DNA from: Rotaria sp. Silwood1
Lineage: Eukaryota > Rotifera > Eurotatoria > Philodinida > Philodinidae
Assembly (NCBI GenBank): GCA_905250075.1
Contig: CAJNOP010000001.1
Location: 6,219,126 to 6,283,125 of the forward strand
Length of the DNA: 64,000 nucleotides
Direction of reading: 5' to 3'
Position numbers and translations under genes: made by a program. The notes under the pieces are model-generated. The model was not told the origin of the DNA, ran no database searches, and was given only the letters and a program-made list of their open reading frames with translations. This document shows positions 25,295 through 37,896 of this stretch, piece by piece; positions within the stretch are counted from its first letter, which is position 1, and every line of letters begins with the position of its first letter.

Positions 25295-26003
25295 ATTTAC
25301 TTTACTCGCCACCTCTGGTTTGTTTTTCGGATTTTATACTTTCTAAGGGATTCTTAGGTGCTGAAGACGATAGAACAGAAGAGAAAACTTGGCAGTCAGT
25401 GACACACAGCCTATTCTAGAACTCTTTTCTCAAATTTTTATAATACTGAAATTTTCTCTGATTTTTGTTTGTGATAATTCTTTCAGATATGCCACTGAAT
25501 ATTTGGACTTCTGTCTTCTCTTCCTCTCTTTCGATGTTCCATCACCAACCTGAACAGAATTACAACATCGCCAGCGAATTCCATCGATCCTAAAAAATGC
25601 TAAATATATATAAAGCAAACAATATCAACTAAAATATGATAGTTTACTGTGAAGAATCTGAATGAAGAGTCAATAGGCGGGTACTTGGAGGGCACATGTA
25701 ATCCGATGCCTTCGGAATCAGCTGCCACTCTTGTAGTTGTTGAATGGATGCTGGGACGTCTCTCTCTTCACTTTCACTCAAGTTGAGAATGGTTCGAATG
25801 TTCAGAGGAATATCTGAAAGAATTATCAGAAACAAAAATCAGAGCAAATTTCAGTATTACAAAAAATTTGAGAAAAGAGTTCTAGAATAGGCTATGTGTC
25901 GCTGACTGCCAAGTTTTCTCTTCTGTTCTATTGTTTTCAGCAGCTAAGAATCCGTTAGAAAGCATAAAATCCAAAAAACCGGAGGTGGTCAGTAAGGTAA
26001 ACT
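25295..26003. mobile_element. Merlin/ISXO2-like DNA transposon relic with about 145 bp inverted repeats
   Basis: Arms 25295-25439 and 25861-26003 are about 85-90% reverse complements (shared cores AGAAGAGAAAACTTGGCAGT and TTCTAGAACTCTTTTCTC). Between them the minus strand encodes the start of an ISXO2-type transposase. Confidence 0.78.
25440..25835 (-). pseudogene. Truncated ISXO2/Merlin-type transposase N-terminal region
   Basis: Two in-phase exons, about 25648-25835 and about 25440-25589, join as SDSSQ|IDGIRWRC. The order LQEWQLIP-x-CP...LTL...DGIRWRC...KRRQKSKYS matches the zinc-binding N-terminal part of ISXO2-type transposases (family pattern: LLP, CPxC, DGxRWRC, then a basic stretch). 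The second Cys of the CPxC pair is missing (it reads CPPS) and the DDE catalytic region is absent, so the copy cannot transpose by itself. Confidence 0.62.
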
Positions 26004-27398
26004 TATACCCAAAAACTTATCGTAACAGAAAAAGGAGGCCTTCCAGATTGAGTACCTAGGATGACCTTTTTATTGCATTTTTGACGAGAATAAAATCTTA
26101 TCTGCATATGAGATATGATGTTAAATATTATAGACATAATCTTTATACAAAAATCATTTACAACATAACCATCTAACTAAACTTTATTTCGTGATTTCCA
26201 GCAGAAATGAAATGAAAAATAAAATAAAAAAATACTCGACATTCATGAGATGAACGAAAAAAAGTCATAAAACAGACATATGGAGACAAGATTCAAAATG
26301 TAATCAATATAAACAGATGAACAACGAGAATAAGTTTTATTTTTATTTCTTTTTATTGAATTTCTCGTATGAACGAATAAATAATATAGTATTACTTGAA
26401 CTTGGTTATAAACGTGTTCGTCTTTGTGTAAATGTTAAGTCAACTAAGCTAAATATTCTTTCCATAAAAGGATCAATTGCTTGTATGGCATGTCCTATTC
26501 CTGCTACTACTGATTAGAATGAAAAATCACTAGAAGTTTCACTGCTAAGTCAGAACTTCGTTGGATCACGATCAATTAGGTTACTTTTGTTTTTTGTGGG
26601 ACGCACGTGCCATGATATTCTCTGTTATTTAATAAGTAAGTTCAGATAGTTTTCATGTTAAGCAGAATTTGAGTATGAAGACAATAGTTCTCGCAGGCAT
26701 TTTTATCAATATATGCATGCGTCAACTAATCGAAGCAAAGATACCTTTAATTCTTTATTTTTATAGTAAAAATTAAATTATATCAATTTTTGTTCATCTG
26801 TTTTGCTTTATATATTTGAAAAACATATTTCTATTATTGCAATCATTAACAAATTTTAAACGATATTCGACTATTGGATGTATTCAATGTTATATGTCCA
26901 TCTCTACTTCAATCGTATTCTTTCTGGCTATACAAAGAATACTGTATTAGTAGTTATGCTCTTTGTAAATCGACCACCTGATGATGTCAACACAAGCAAA
27001 TGAACATTGGAATTGATCTAGAAGTATTCAGCAAAGATCAAATAATGATACTGAATACGCACTATATTTCTTAGCATGATTTATCTTCATATTCTGTGCA
27101 ATTGCCTCAAGTGTTCAAGTTAGAGTAACGAGATTTATTATCCATATTTTGTATTATAAACTGTAGTCGTGTTAGAGTGAATTAATGATATTGTATTGAC
27201 TAAAATACTTCTCATTACTTTTGAATAACGATGAAAAAAAAAGTGAGAATAATTACTTTTTCGACATATTTTCTGACGAAGAACTATTTGCAATCTTCGG
27301 TTCGCTTTATTGTCAAGATTTCATGCATCTTGTGGACATTGGAAAACTATTCCTATCATAAAAAAAGAATTTTTACTGATGGTCTAACTTCGAGGAGA

Positions 27399-27779
27399 TG
27401 AAACTTTTTTGTGAATTTTTCAATCTAAGATGCCAGGTTTGTAGCAAGATCATATTTTCGAAACTTGATATGAAACTTTGTCCACATAAAGAACTCAGTT
27501 AAGCTAGCTTGTTTAAAAAAAAATTCCAATTTATCCGACTGTTTTTCTGTGATATGAAGCTTTTAAAAGCTACATGCTATACATTTTTATCTATGTAAAA
27601 GGGTCTATACTTTGAAAGTTCCAAATCTTGGAGAGAATTCGTTCGAAAACTCTCGAAGTTTTTTATGTAAAGTAAACTGGTTAAGTTTTTACATGGACAA
27701 ACTTACAAATAGAAATTCAACAGCATGGTCTTGCTCAAACTGTGTAATCCTATAGTAGAAGTTCACTACAAAAGTTCGA
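27399..27779. mobile_element. Foldback element, intergenic
   Basis: Arms about 27399-27510 and 27668-27779 pair imperfectly over about 110 bp (GAAACTTTTTTGTGAATTT against its partner in AAGTTCACTACAAAAGTTC; AACTTTGTCCACATAAAG against TTTTTACATGGACAAACTT). No coding interior. Confidence 0.65.
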
Positions 27780-28399
27780 TCTAGTGTCAGAAACAGGTTA
27801 TATATACAAATTTTCTTTTCATAGTAGACACCGTTCACTGTGGTCAACAAGATGCATTAAGTTCAAACTGAAAAACGAATCGCCGCCTTCCGATGTTGTT
27901 TCATTACTTCGAAGAAGTCTTATTGCCGTATTGTTATTATCAAAAGTCAAAATTATTCTAATTGCATATGTGTTATTGTCGCCATTTTCTCTATTCTATA
28001 ATTTGTTATTAATAAAAATAATATTTATCTCACTAATAGGCTTCATTTGAATTATAGAATTCATCTTTCTTTTTTCTTGAAAAATAAGTCCTTATAAGAG
28101 AAGAATTTATATGAAATGTTCATATTATTTTTTCATTAATTTTATTGTGTATATTAAGAAATATAGATCTCATTTAATGCTGTTTTACAATTTGAGAATA
28201 ATTAATAAAATATGATTATGAAAATGGAAATTAGTAATAAAGGAAAACAAAAGCTATACAAGACAAAAAAAAAGCGCAAACAAAAGTTTGATAAAAGTAA
28301 GTTCTCATTGATTCGTACTAATTAAAAAAGTCAGTGGTTTTTCATAAACTTTGTTAGAATCACAGTTTTTTAATTGAGAAAAAGATCTGAATATCATAG

Positions 28400-31300
28400 T
28401 TATGATGAGAGTGCTTCAAATTGTTGTATAACACTTTTGATAGCTTGGATTTGAGACTAAAGAAAAATAAAATTTTTATTTTATTAAAAATTTAGCAAAT
28501 TGAAATTTACTTTGGTATGTTTTATTTGAAGTTCAGTTAATTCAATTAAATTTTTACGAAACATTTGTACTCGTCGATTTTTAAAATCATTCAATTCTAA
28601 AATTTAAATAAACTCGTTATTTTTAATTAATTTAATATTAAAGGAAGTTCATATCTTACCATCTTTTGCTTTTTCTGAAATAGATTCAAATTTTATCTTT
28701 ATATTTTGTTGAATTGTTTCTGTTTGTTGTATATCTTTATTTTTTTGTCGTGCACGATCTAAATTTTTATTAGCTGTCTCAAAATCAGCTAAACAACGCG
28801 AACGACGATACATTAAATCAAGTGCAGCTTTTGTATCACGCGTATAATATTTTAATGTATCTGTTAATTTAAGATCAATATCAGCTTGTATACGTATTTC
28901 AGATTTCTTGAAGTGAATATATTTTTTTTATAAGAATATATCGAATAAATCTAAATTCTTACTCGAGATTTTTCAAAAAAATCTGCCATTAAAATAAAGT
29001 ATCTATATAAAGAACAAGGAAAGAAATTTACTTCAAAATAAATAAAAAAAAAAACAAAAGTTTTCTTTTTTACTTTAATAAATCATTTGTATCCGATATT
29101 GATAAAGTATTTAAATGACTTGATAATTTAATATATGTATCAGTAATACCTAGATATAATCGATTGAGATGAAAATATGTTAAAAGAATTTGTTTACTCT
29201 TCTGTGTTCGTGTTACTTTATCAGCAGCTGTTGTTGTATCTTTTATTTTGGTATTATATGTTAAAAGAAATTGTTTTTGGCGTTCGAAAAATTCATCACT
29301 TTCCTAAAAGAAAATTAAGTAGCTTCCTATTTCGTCGACATACTTGTTTCTGAACAATTATAGAATTTTGCTTTAAAAAAATTTTGTCTTGAAGAGAAAG
29401 ACAAAATAAGCAGTAATGATAATACATGACGTTTTTAACATGAAGGCTACTATCAGTAGAACAGCCAGAAAAACGCTTTCAATTAGTAGATATGGGTGTT
29501 AATGCTTTGAGAAATGTGTAGGATGTACTAATCACTGAATATAAAAAGTTCGAAAAAAGTATCATGTGTTTTTCAAGAGACTATCCGATTCTGATTAAAA
29601 AATTTGATTGAGAATATCAAAGTACAGTTCATTCGAGTTGGGACATCTTGAATCGGACGGGCTCTAGTAGGTTTAAGAATTGGGTTTTTCTACTTCCATA
29701 TGCACCCAAATGGGAATGTTGGCATCATCGACTTAATTCAAATACTTCTATGTCGAATAAAAACTTCGATGTAGTAATTGATGAAGTAAAGAGAGGTTTT
29801 ATGTTCAACATGGCTACGATGAGACAACTTGACAATCATATGAACAAATCTTCACGACATAGAAATAATTATTTTTCGGATTCAACGAATTCTTAATTTA
29901 ATAAACCTATATGAGAAAAGTTCGTTTGTCATTAGATGAATATTTTAACGAGATTAATACAAAATTACATTCATCTTTTGTTGCCATCATCTTATAAATC
30001 ATTGAGTTATGTTCATATTTCTATTGTTACAATAAATTTCTCTCAGAAAACACTGTGTCGATAGAGCAGGAAAATTAATTAGTTTCTATTTTTCTATGAA
30101 ATGGAACCAAACTAATTTACCTTTTGGTTAGCTAGGAATACTTCATCAGCTGTTTTTGTTAATGTTTTAAAGAAGCCACTGATTTGTTCTTTGGTATTTT
30201 TACCACGGACACTTAACTAAAAAATAGAAATTAAAAATAAATAAGTTTAAGGAATTAGTTAAAAGCATGTACATCATCTTTATATTCAAGAAATATACGA
30301 AAATTATTATCATTACGTAAAACTGGATGTGCAGCAAGACGTTGAAGAAATACTTCATGCATGGAAACAGTTTTTTTAAACATAGCCAAATATTCACTAA
30401 ATTTTATTGAGATAAAACGAAGAATCAATATATAGAAAACATTACAAATAATTGTTGAAACTTACGCTTCCAGTTCTTGTTTCATTTTTTCATATTCTTC
30501 CCTTGTTAAAGAAGCTTCACTATCACTTAATTTTTGTAATTTAGAACGAGATGAATCAAAATCTGGTCGTGGTGGTGCTGGTGGAATCTAATTATATGTT
30601 TAATATTCAAAGAAAAATCAACTAAAGTGATGAAGTCTTTTTTTTCCTTTTAGGAAAGATAATTGTAAATAGAAGTAATTATTGGCACATAATCTAATAC
30701 ACTAGATACATAATATTTTATACTTCTAAAATAGTATAACAATATGATAGTCGAAGAATTCTATGATTGACCAGTAATATTGCTCAGTACAGTTTATCAA
30801 CTTATAGCACACACAGATCGATTGCTTTTAGTCAATGTTAGCCGACACAGCTGATGTACGCTTAAGGTTACTTTCCTGCTTAGTATGCTAAAACTTTTTT
30901 TTATGTTATTATTGGTTTATTTTTACTATTGTATCATCTGAAGTGGCATCTATCTACTTAGTCTTTGCTGGGATCCAATAGTTATCTGTAAACGTTAAAA
31001 AATCAAATTAATAAAAACTACAATGTTTCCAGTTTTTCTCAAACCAACTTTTTCCTGAAAAAAAAGTTCAGAAACGTCCTCATTTCTCAGATCTAGTATG
31101 TCTAATCGAGCTGAAACTTTTTTCATAGATACTGTACACTTTTTGAAATCGGTATTTTTACCGATTCAAAATATATTCTTTTGCTGACGTTTGGTAGGTC
31201 TTATTCAAAAAGCTCTATTCAAAAAAATAGCAGGCATTCTTTTAGAGTACTTTTGATATTTTGACTTTTTCATTTGAAAGACAAAAACATATAAAGATAC

Positions 31301-32036
31301 CTATCCTCAACAGTGTGTTGTGATTGTAAAAACATTTTCATCTCGATAGAACATAGCATCTCGATGAAATACAGCTGAAAATAAGGGCTTTTTTCAACAT
31401 TTTGATCTCAATATCTCATAGAAAACAGCATCTAGGAACTTTGAGTCTACGTCTCGAAAAGGGGAGGAGTACCCTTACTGCAAAATTTCAATTACTAATG
31501 CATAAGACAATTGATTGCATTATAACGTATATAAAAAAATTCTTTAGAAAATATAAAAAACGATGATTAATTCCAAATCACATCTTTCATAAATTAAGAA
31601 AATAATCTATCAACACTCACAATCAAGCCCGCATATTCTTCATTCTCATTACACCGGTCATGTAACCATATGAATTCTTCATGTAAACGTGTGACACTAA
31701 ATTCCGATTCTTGAAACATTGATGATGTAGTCTTGAAGAATAATTAAATAGAAATTTTCAAAAGATTAATACAAATATGTATATACTTTTGTATGAACAG
31801 TAAATTTAACTTTGTCCTTTTCACTAAGTGCATCCGAAATATCAATTCGAATATCATTATCAGTCAGATCCACTGTGTCAGTACGTGACTGTTAAATAGA
31901 TTATAAATAAATCTCCATTGCATCCAAACAATTAATCCTACCCTTTTATCAAGTGTATCTGTACTCTTTTCCGGTGTCTAGAATTAAACAAGAAATTGAA
32001 GGTCAGCCTTATTTACTTTCTATTACTTACAAGCAT
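28400..32036 (-). CDS. Sorting nexin of the SNX5/SNX6 type (retromer-associated BAR protein)
   Basis: SNX5/6 proteins pair with SNX1/2 in the membrane-bending part of retromer/ESCPE-1 on endosomes. Twelve exons: complement(join(28400..28456, 28511..28596, 28660..28906, 28963..29002, 29074..29303, 30121..30216, 30273..30396, 30466..30587, 31621..31731, 31787..31888, 31942..31977, 32031..32036)), 418 aa (human SNX6 has 406). The PX domain has [36 protein letters not shown] and [11 protein letters not shown]. The linker has [23 protein letters not shown] and LSVRGKN. The BAR region has [20 protein letters not shown] and [22 protein letters not shown]. The first coding exon is 6 nt (ATG CTT); an acceptor (TTTTTTCTAG) lies about 48 nt upstream of the ATG. 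An alternative first exon may exist at 32374-32400. The introns after 30587 and 29303 are long. Paralogues SNX5 and SNX6 cannot be told apart here. Confidence 0.93.
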
Positions 32037-32373
32037 TTTTATAACTTATTCAAAGAGAAAAAAATTGACTAAATTTATTTATCTAGAAAAAAGAATAAAA
32101 TAAGAAAGGAAATTCAATGCGTTAATAGAAAAAATGATGTAAGCACAATAATTTTATTGTTGATGTATATTGTTTATAAAATGACTTGTAGTGCACATAG
32201 ATCCAATGAGATTATTGAAGTTTGTTGTTGTTTTTTTTTTTTTACTTTTACAATAATCTAATTCTTTAAACATAGAATCCTGTCGAAATTAAGTATGTTA
32301 ATCATTGAAATTCGATCAATAGAAAAAATTCTAAAAACATGAGAATGCCTTTGTATTGTTCAATCAAACTTAC

Positions 32374-32400
32374 CTGAATTTTGGATGCAAACAAAACCAT
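32374..32400 (-). other. Candidate alternative first coding exon of the sorting nexin
   Basis: ATG at 32400 opens nine codons (MVLFASKIQ) and ends in a strong donor CAG|GTAAGT at 32374. The 27-nt length is in phase with splicing directly to the 31977 exon. No transcript evidence. Confidence 0.35.
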
Positions 32401-33726
32401 TTCTTTAGCTATTTATTCTAGTAAAACTGAATCATGTCAATGATCTCAAACAAAACTCAATAGTTTTATGGTTTAGTATCAATATGAATTTTCGTAAATA
32501 TGATTTTCACAAGATCCTTCAACTATTCATTACTGTTACACATTAAAATGGCTTCTAGTTTTTCGAAATAATGATTGATCTATAGCAAAAGAAAATATTC
32601 ATTTATATAATTTTGTTAAAAATACTAGTCTTACTTATTTTCATCGTTTAGTTTCATATTTGACTCGTGCCAGTCTATCAACTACAATGAATCGATAGGC
32701 CAATACATATATCAAGAAAAGCAAAGCATGAAAACTGATAACACGTTGAGAATCTTTCTTTTTGTATAAGTATAAATGTCACTTTAAATAATAATAGATG
32801 AATAGCTCTTGATAGAAAAAAAATGTTTCGAATGCAAATTTGTCACTGATCACGTTCGTCATCCAATATGTGATTCATACTACAACAATATTGTTATGAA
32901 TCATAGATTTTCTATTTATGATTGCACGTTGTATTAAGTACGTGACAACAACGATTAACTACCAAGACATATCTACGTCGTTTGTGCACCGAAATTATTT
33001 ATACATCAATGTTGTTGTGTTTCCGAATGAGAATAAACAGTCCAAACACGAAATATTAATAACCATGAGATGAACTTTGATGTCCATCTAATATTACTGA
33101 TATTAACTTGCAAAATGAAATTTTTATATTAACCATGTGTTCAACTTAATATAATGAAGAATTATGTTGAACAAAAAAAGAAGAAAGTATGATTGATAAT
33201 GGTGAACAATTTATCTAGAATTTATTAAATCTACATTTATTTACTTCGAGAAAATTCCTAAAAGTATTTCATTCATATTCAATTTTATTTTTTATACAGA
33301 CTTTTAAACTTTTCGTATGGATAAATTCTTGTAAATTTGTCATATCTCAATCAAAAACAAAACCCATTAAAACAATTTTCGCTTATTTTTCAATAAACAT
33401 TTCTCAGAAAATAACATTTAAAAAATGAATGACTGAATTACCTCTCTTTTAATTTGATATACGATGAGACTATATTTTACAATAATAAAATAGATCAATA
33501 TTCACGAATGAAAAACTGGTTGTTTTTTCAAGTCTATGAAGTTAGTCGAAATAAAGAAAAAAAACACGTTTTTCCTTATAAATAAAGTGATAACATATAT
33601 TGGTTCTCAATGATATTTTTTCTTTTATTCAAATAATAGAGAAACCAACAAAGCAAATACACAAAAACAATGTGTTTACATAATTTTTGTAATAATATAT
33701 TTCGTCGTTGCTCTTGTTTGACTTGT
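32401..33726. other. Spacer between the sorting nexin and eL32
   Basis: AT-rich, no reading frame, RNA gene or repeat recognised. It should contain the sorting nexin promoter and the eL32 3' region. Confidence 0.5.
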
Positions 33727-34268
33727 TTATTCTTTTTCTTCGGCACGTAGACGTGCATTTGGATTAGTTACCTTAATAGCTAATTGTTGTGCACGTTCAA
33801 TAATTTTCTTACGATTTGGTGCAGATACTGAATGAGCTATTTCAGCAGCAAATTTACGATTCTGCATTAATAACATTTCTAATTCCTAATAATTAAACAT
33901 AAAATCTATATAATAGAAATTTATTTTTTTTTTTAAATAATCTACCTTAACATTGTTAACAAGAAATGCACGGAAACCATCTGGACGCATATGACGTGTG
34001 CGTTTATCAGAACCGTACCCAATTGATGGCATTAAATAAACACCCTTAAAACGTCGACGAACACGATTGTCAATACCACGTGGTTTACGCCAGTTTGGCT
34101 AATATATTTTAAATTAATAAAAAATAAAAATAAAAAATATCTAAAGAAAAAATAACATACACGTAGACGGACATAACGATCACTTTGATGACGAATAAAT
34201 TTTTTTGTACGTTTTTTAAGAATTTTTCCTTTAACCAACGGACGTAACTTAGTCGATGTCGGAGCCAT
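33727..34268 (-). CDS. RPL32: 60S ribosomal protein L32 (eL32)
   Basis: Structural protein of the large cytosolic ribosomal subunit. Three exons, complement(join(33727..33885, 33946..34098, 34161..34268)), give 139 aa (human 135). The match covers the whole family: [60 protein letters not shown] and [18 protein letters not shown]. An acceptor-like TTTTAG lies about 19 nt before the ATG. The eS10 gene ends 268 bp upstream on the same strand. Confidence 0.97.
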
Positions 34269-34536
34269 CAGTTTAATAAATTATGATCTAAAATCATTCA
34301 ATGTTTGATAGATTCTATTTTAATTTTTGTTTTTTTTTTTTTTTTAGTTTTTTTTTCCAACTTCGGATTGAAAAATAAGAATGTAGAGATTTATGTTTCG
34401 GCAATTTATATATGTTTTTATTCGGGCCGAATACTATTTGTTGTTATCATCAATAGAAATTTTTTTCTTCGAAGTTTTTTTCTTATAAAAACAAACGAAA
34501 ATGACGATAACACAATTGTTGTTTATTTTATTTCGT

Positions 34537-35234
34537 TTATTGTTGATCAGCATTACCGGGTCCACCACGGTTATTATCTCGAAATCCACGTCCTCGACCA
34601 TAACCTCCACGCTAAAGAACAAAACACAACAATATATACAATTGTTTTTTCTTCAAAAAATTTAAACTTACAAATTCAGGTCGAGCAGATCCAGCACCAA
34701 CTTCACCTTGTTTGTCGTATCCAGTACGACGGTATTCTTGTCGACTTTGATCAGTTGGTGATGATGGTCGAGCTGTATCAACTGAAATATTTTCGAACAA
34801 TTTAAGCTGGCTATAGTTTGAAATGGTCGAAAAAAAATTCATACCTCGTTTAGCTGTTTTAGCACCTTCAGGTCTTGTCGGTCGTTTGAGTGTAGCCGGT
34901 ACAATTTCAGGTGGTAAATTAAGATATTCACGTAAGAAATTGGTACCTTCATTATTTAAATACCAATAATAATGACGCCATGCAAATTGTTCTTTAACCA
35001 AGTTACGTGATTTAAGCGACTAAAAAAAAAAGTCATGCGAAAAGTTTATTTGTTTGTTCTTTGTCTGTAATAAATAAAATAAATCGAACAAACTTGAAGT
35101 GCTTTGATAACATGAATATTTGGTACTGGAATGGCTGGATGTTTATCGAGACCAAAATCTTTTTCCGCAACAACAACACCTTCTTTCATTAGATACTCGT
35201 AGATGAGTGTACGATGTTTTTTGGGCATCAACAT
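34537..35234 (-). CDS. RPS10: 40S ribosomal protein S10 (eS10)
   Basis: Small-subunit ribosomal protein located near the mRNA entry side of the 40S head. Four exons, complement(join(34537..34611, 34672..34781, 34845..35019, 35094..35234)), give 166 aa (human 165). It starts with the conserved MLMPKKHR and has [35 protein letters not shown] and [14 protein letters not shown]. The C-terminus is the usual RG-rich tail ([14 protein letters not shown]). Same strand as eL32, which follows 268 bp downstream. Confidence 0.97.
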
Positions 35235-37896
35235 TTTCAGGCCCTTTTTTGAATCTTGTTTTAATAAAAAAATCTAACGAGATCTGAAATAGATTTATGA
35301 AAAAAAATTAAGCAAAAGGAAATAAAAAAAATTCATTTATCAAATACTAGCAATAATGTTTATTGATGTATGAGTGGATTTTATTGGATTGAATAAAGTA
35401 AAAAATGGACTGTTAGGTGAACATCTCAAAAAAAGTTTTTATAAAAATTTTCAAAACTTAAAAGTTTTTAGTTTCAAAAACAAAATTTCTTATATTTATT
35501 AGAGAATAAACATTAAATATATCTATCTTCGAAAAAATATCTTCCATATATCATTCATATTCCAGTGACATCTATGGACAAAGGTCTTGTTAACAATTTG
35601 ATGTTGCAAGACGCAAATTTATAATCTTAAATCTTAAAAAGTCGTACAAATATTTTATTATAGAGTTCAATGTGTATCTGACTATAAGAATCTTGCAAAC
35701 CTGTTGATTGAAATCTTTCAAGATTTTATACAATCTTATGAGAGTCTAATTTTAGATCTCATTTATACAGCTAGTTTTGATAACACTAGTTTTATATATT
35801 TAAATCAATATTTAATCAATTAAATACGTTCCAATATAGACGTAACTTTTTTAGAGTTGAAAATACTTCATTGATGTAGTTGATCTGAACTGCTAAAAAA
35901 AACATTCTACAGAGATTTTAATCAATTTGATTAAATAGAAGTAGATTTCTTTTTATTTAAATTTTTTATCTTAGATCATTTAAACGATTAAATTCAATAC
36001 TGATAATTTTTTAAAAGTTTTCCAGCACATTTATATTTTTTTTTCATTTTGTCTTTGTAATTTTTATAAATAAATATACCCGTGCAAGGTAACACAAAAG
36101 ATTTTCCTATAGAAAACAAGATGATAGAAGAGAAAACACAAGAAAATTCAATATACATTCTTGTGAGAAGCTCTACAAAATCATACATAAATCCGATAAG
36201 ACTTGCCATCAAGATCATACAAAATCGTACAGTAAAATTTATTAGAAAAGCTGGCTTGAAGATTTACATATAAAATCATATAATACTGTATGCAATTTTC
36301 ATACGGTTTTGTTTGATCACAAAAGATCATGCAATAAGTTTTTATGATGATCTTCTATAAGAATCTTACAAGACCTTGTAATATATCTATTTGACATATG
36401 TAAATCACTTTATATACTATCCTGGTTTAATAATTTGATCTTCATTATTATTTCACATGGTCATGATTTAATAGGAGAGAAATTTATATTAATAATTTAC
36501 ATTGATACATATTTTTTGTGGAATTTCTCTTTGAATTTTTCTATTGTTAAAAATAAGAAAAAGTTAGTATCATGACAGTTTGAAATATGAAGCAAGCGGA
36601 TATGTTTTTTTTTTGCTTCTCATCAGAAGTAAGTCTTATGCATCCTAATCTTTCAGTTCAATGATTTCCAGAACCTTCTAGTTAACTTTAATTCGAAGTC
36701 ATTCACTGGATGTATGCATTGTACTCCTTCTTTTGATGATTGTTTAATCAAATTAATTGATACATGAATGATTTCTTTGAAGAAAAAACATGTCATTTTG
36801 TATGATTCATGTTTGATCATAATTTTCAAATGACTTGTACCTTGACCAGGCAAAAAAAAAAACTTGTGATGCTTTATTTTCTTATGTAATACAGGTATAA
36901 CAACACATAGAAAAAAGAATGCAAAAAAAGCTCTTCACATTAACAACGTCTTCTATCGTTATTAACTAAGAGCGAAGTAATACGTCGACTGTCAGTTTTT
37001 TTTTCAAAATAAATTTGTTCAATTATAATACTCTGTTTAAAAAGATACAGTAAAACATAAAAACAATACCTAACATATATAACGCATGTCATACTTCTAT
37101 TGTGAATCTAATATATCGATGCTTAGTCTTTCAATGAATTTCTTATATTAGTGATTGTAGTAGATAGAAGACCATCTTTTAATAGATGAAATCATTTAAT
37201 CACTAATTTCTTTCCTTTCATAATTAATGTCTCACTGACATAGTAAATTTTTTCTATGATTATATTTATTGACACCTTTCTATATCTCTTTCGAATAATT
37301 ATAAACTGCATAATCCTATGATTTATCTAGTGCAGTATTTATATTATTCGTTTAAATGACCTTTTTTACTAATTGAATAATATGATGACTATATATGATT
37401 ATTTATATTAAGTCTTATACAAATGCATGCATAGTTTTGTCAAAAACAAATGATATACGATTTATAATATGTCATATGTAGAAATGAGCATCAAAAATTG
37501 CTACAAGTCGACCTCATATTAGTGTGTCCCATAATGGCGCAAACGTTCTATTGCCTATAATATAATATAACTTTGTCCAGGTAAATAAATAAATGATAAT
37601 TTGAGTGATATATCTTTATTTTGAAACATCATAATGAAGCAACCAACTACAATGATTTAAAATGCAACGATATAAATGATTTCATGTACAGCAATAATAG
37701 CAAAAAAGAAATAAAAAACAAAAAAAAAAAATGCAATCTTAATTACAAGAATCAAAATAAATCAAATGTACAAGAAGCAAAAATAATACTTGAAAATTAC
37801 AAAAAAAAGGAAAAGAAAAAGAAATAATTACAGCAGCTACAAAGAAATGAATTTAAAAAGCAAGTTTATTTTTGAAACTAACTTTATTTACATTTT
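35235..37896. other. Gene-free spacer, 2.7 kb
   Basis: Upstream of eS10 and downstream of the E2 gene. The stretch 35580-36400 contains several related words (ATCTTGCAA, ATCTTACAAGA, AAATCATAC, GATCATAC) on both strands, perhaps an eroded repeat. No reading frame with recognisable content. Confidence 0.45.

Larger units (their letters stand above)
24795..28399. other. Transposon-rich intergenic region
   Basis: 3.6 kb between Sds3-like copy B and the sorting nexin. It contains a Merlin/ISXO2-like relic (25295-26003) and a foldback element (27399-27779), listed separately. No host gene seen; short open frames near 26317 and 27784 have no recognisable content. Confidence 0.55.

Noticed and set aside
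29648..29896. 82-aa plus-strand open frame in a sorting nexin intron
   Set aside because: It does not begin with ATG, and no recognisable motif was found. It may be part of an element, but I could not show inverted repeats around it.
34305..34805. 166-aa plus-strand open frame
   Set aside because: It overlaps two exons of eS10 in antisense; the frame is a low-complexity shadow of the real gene.
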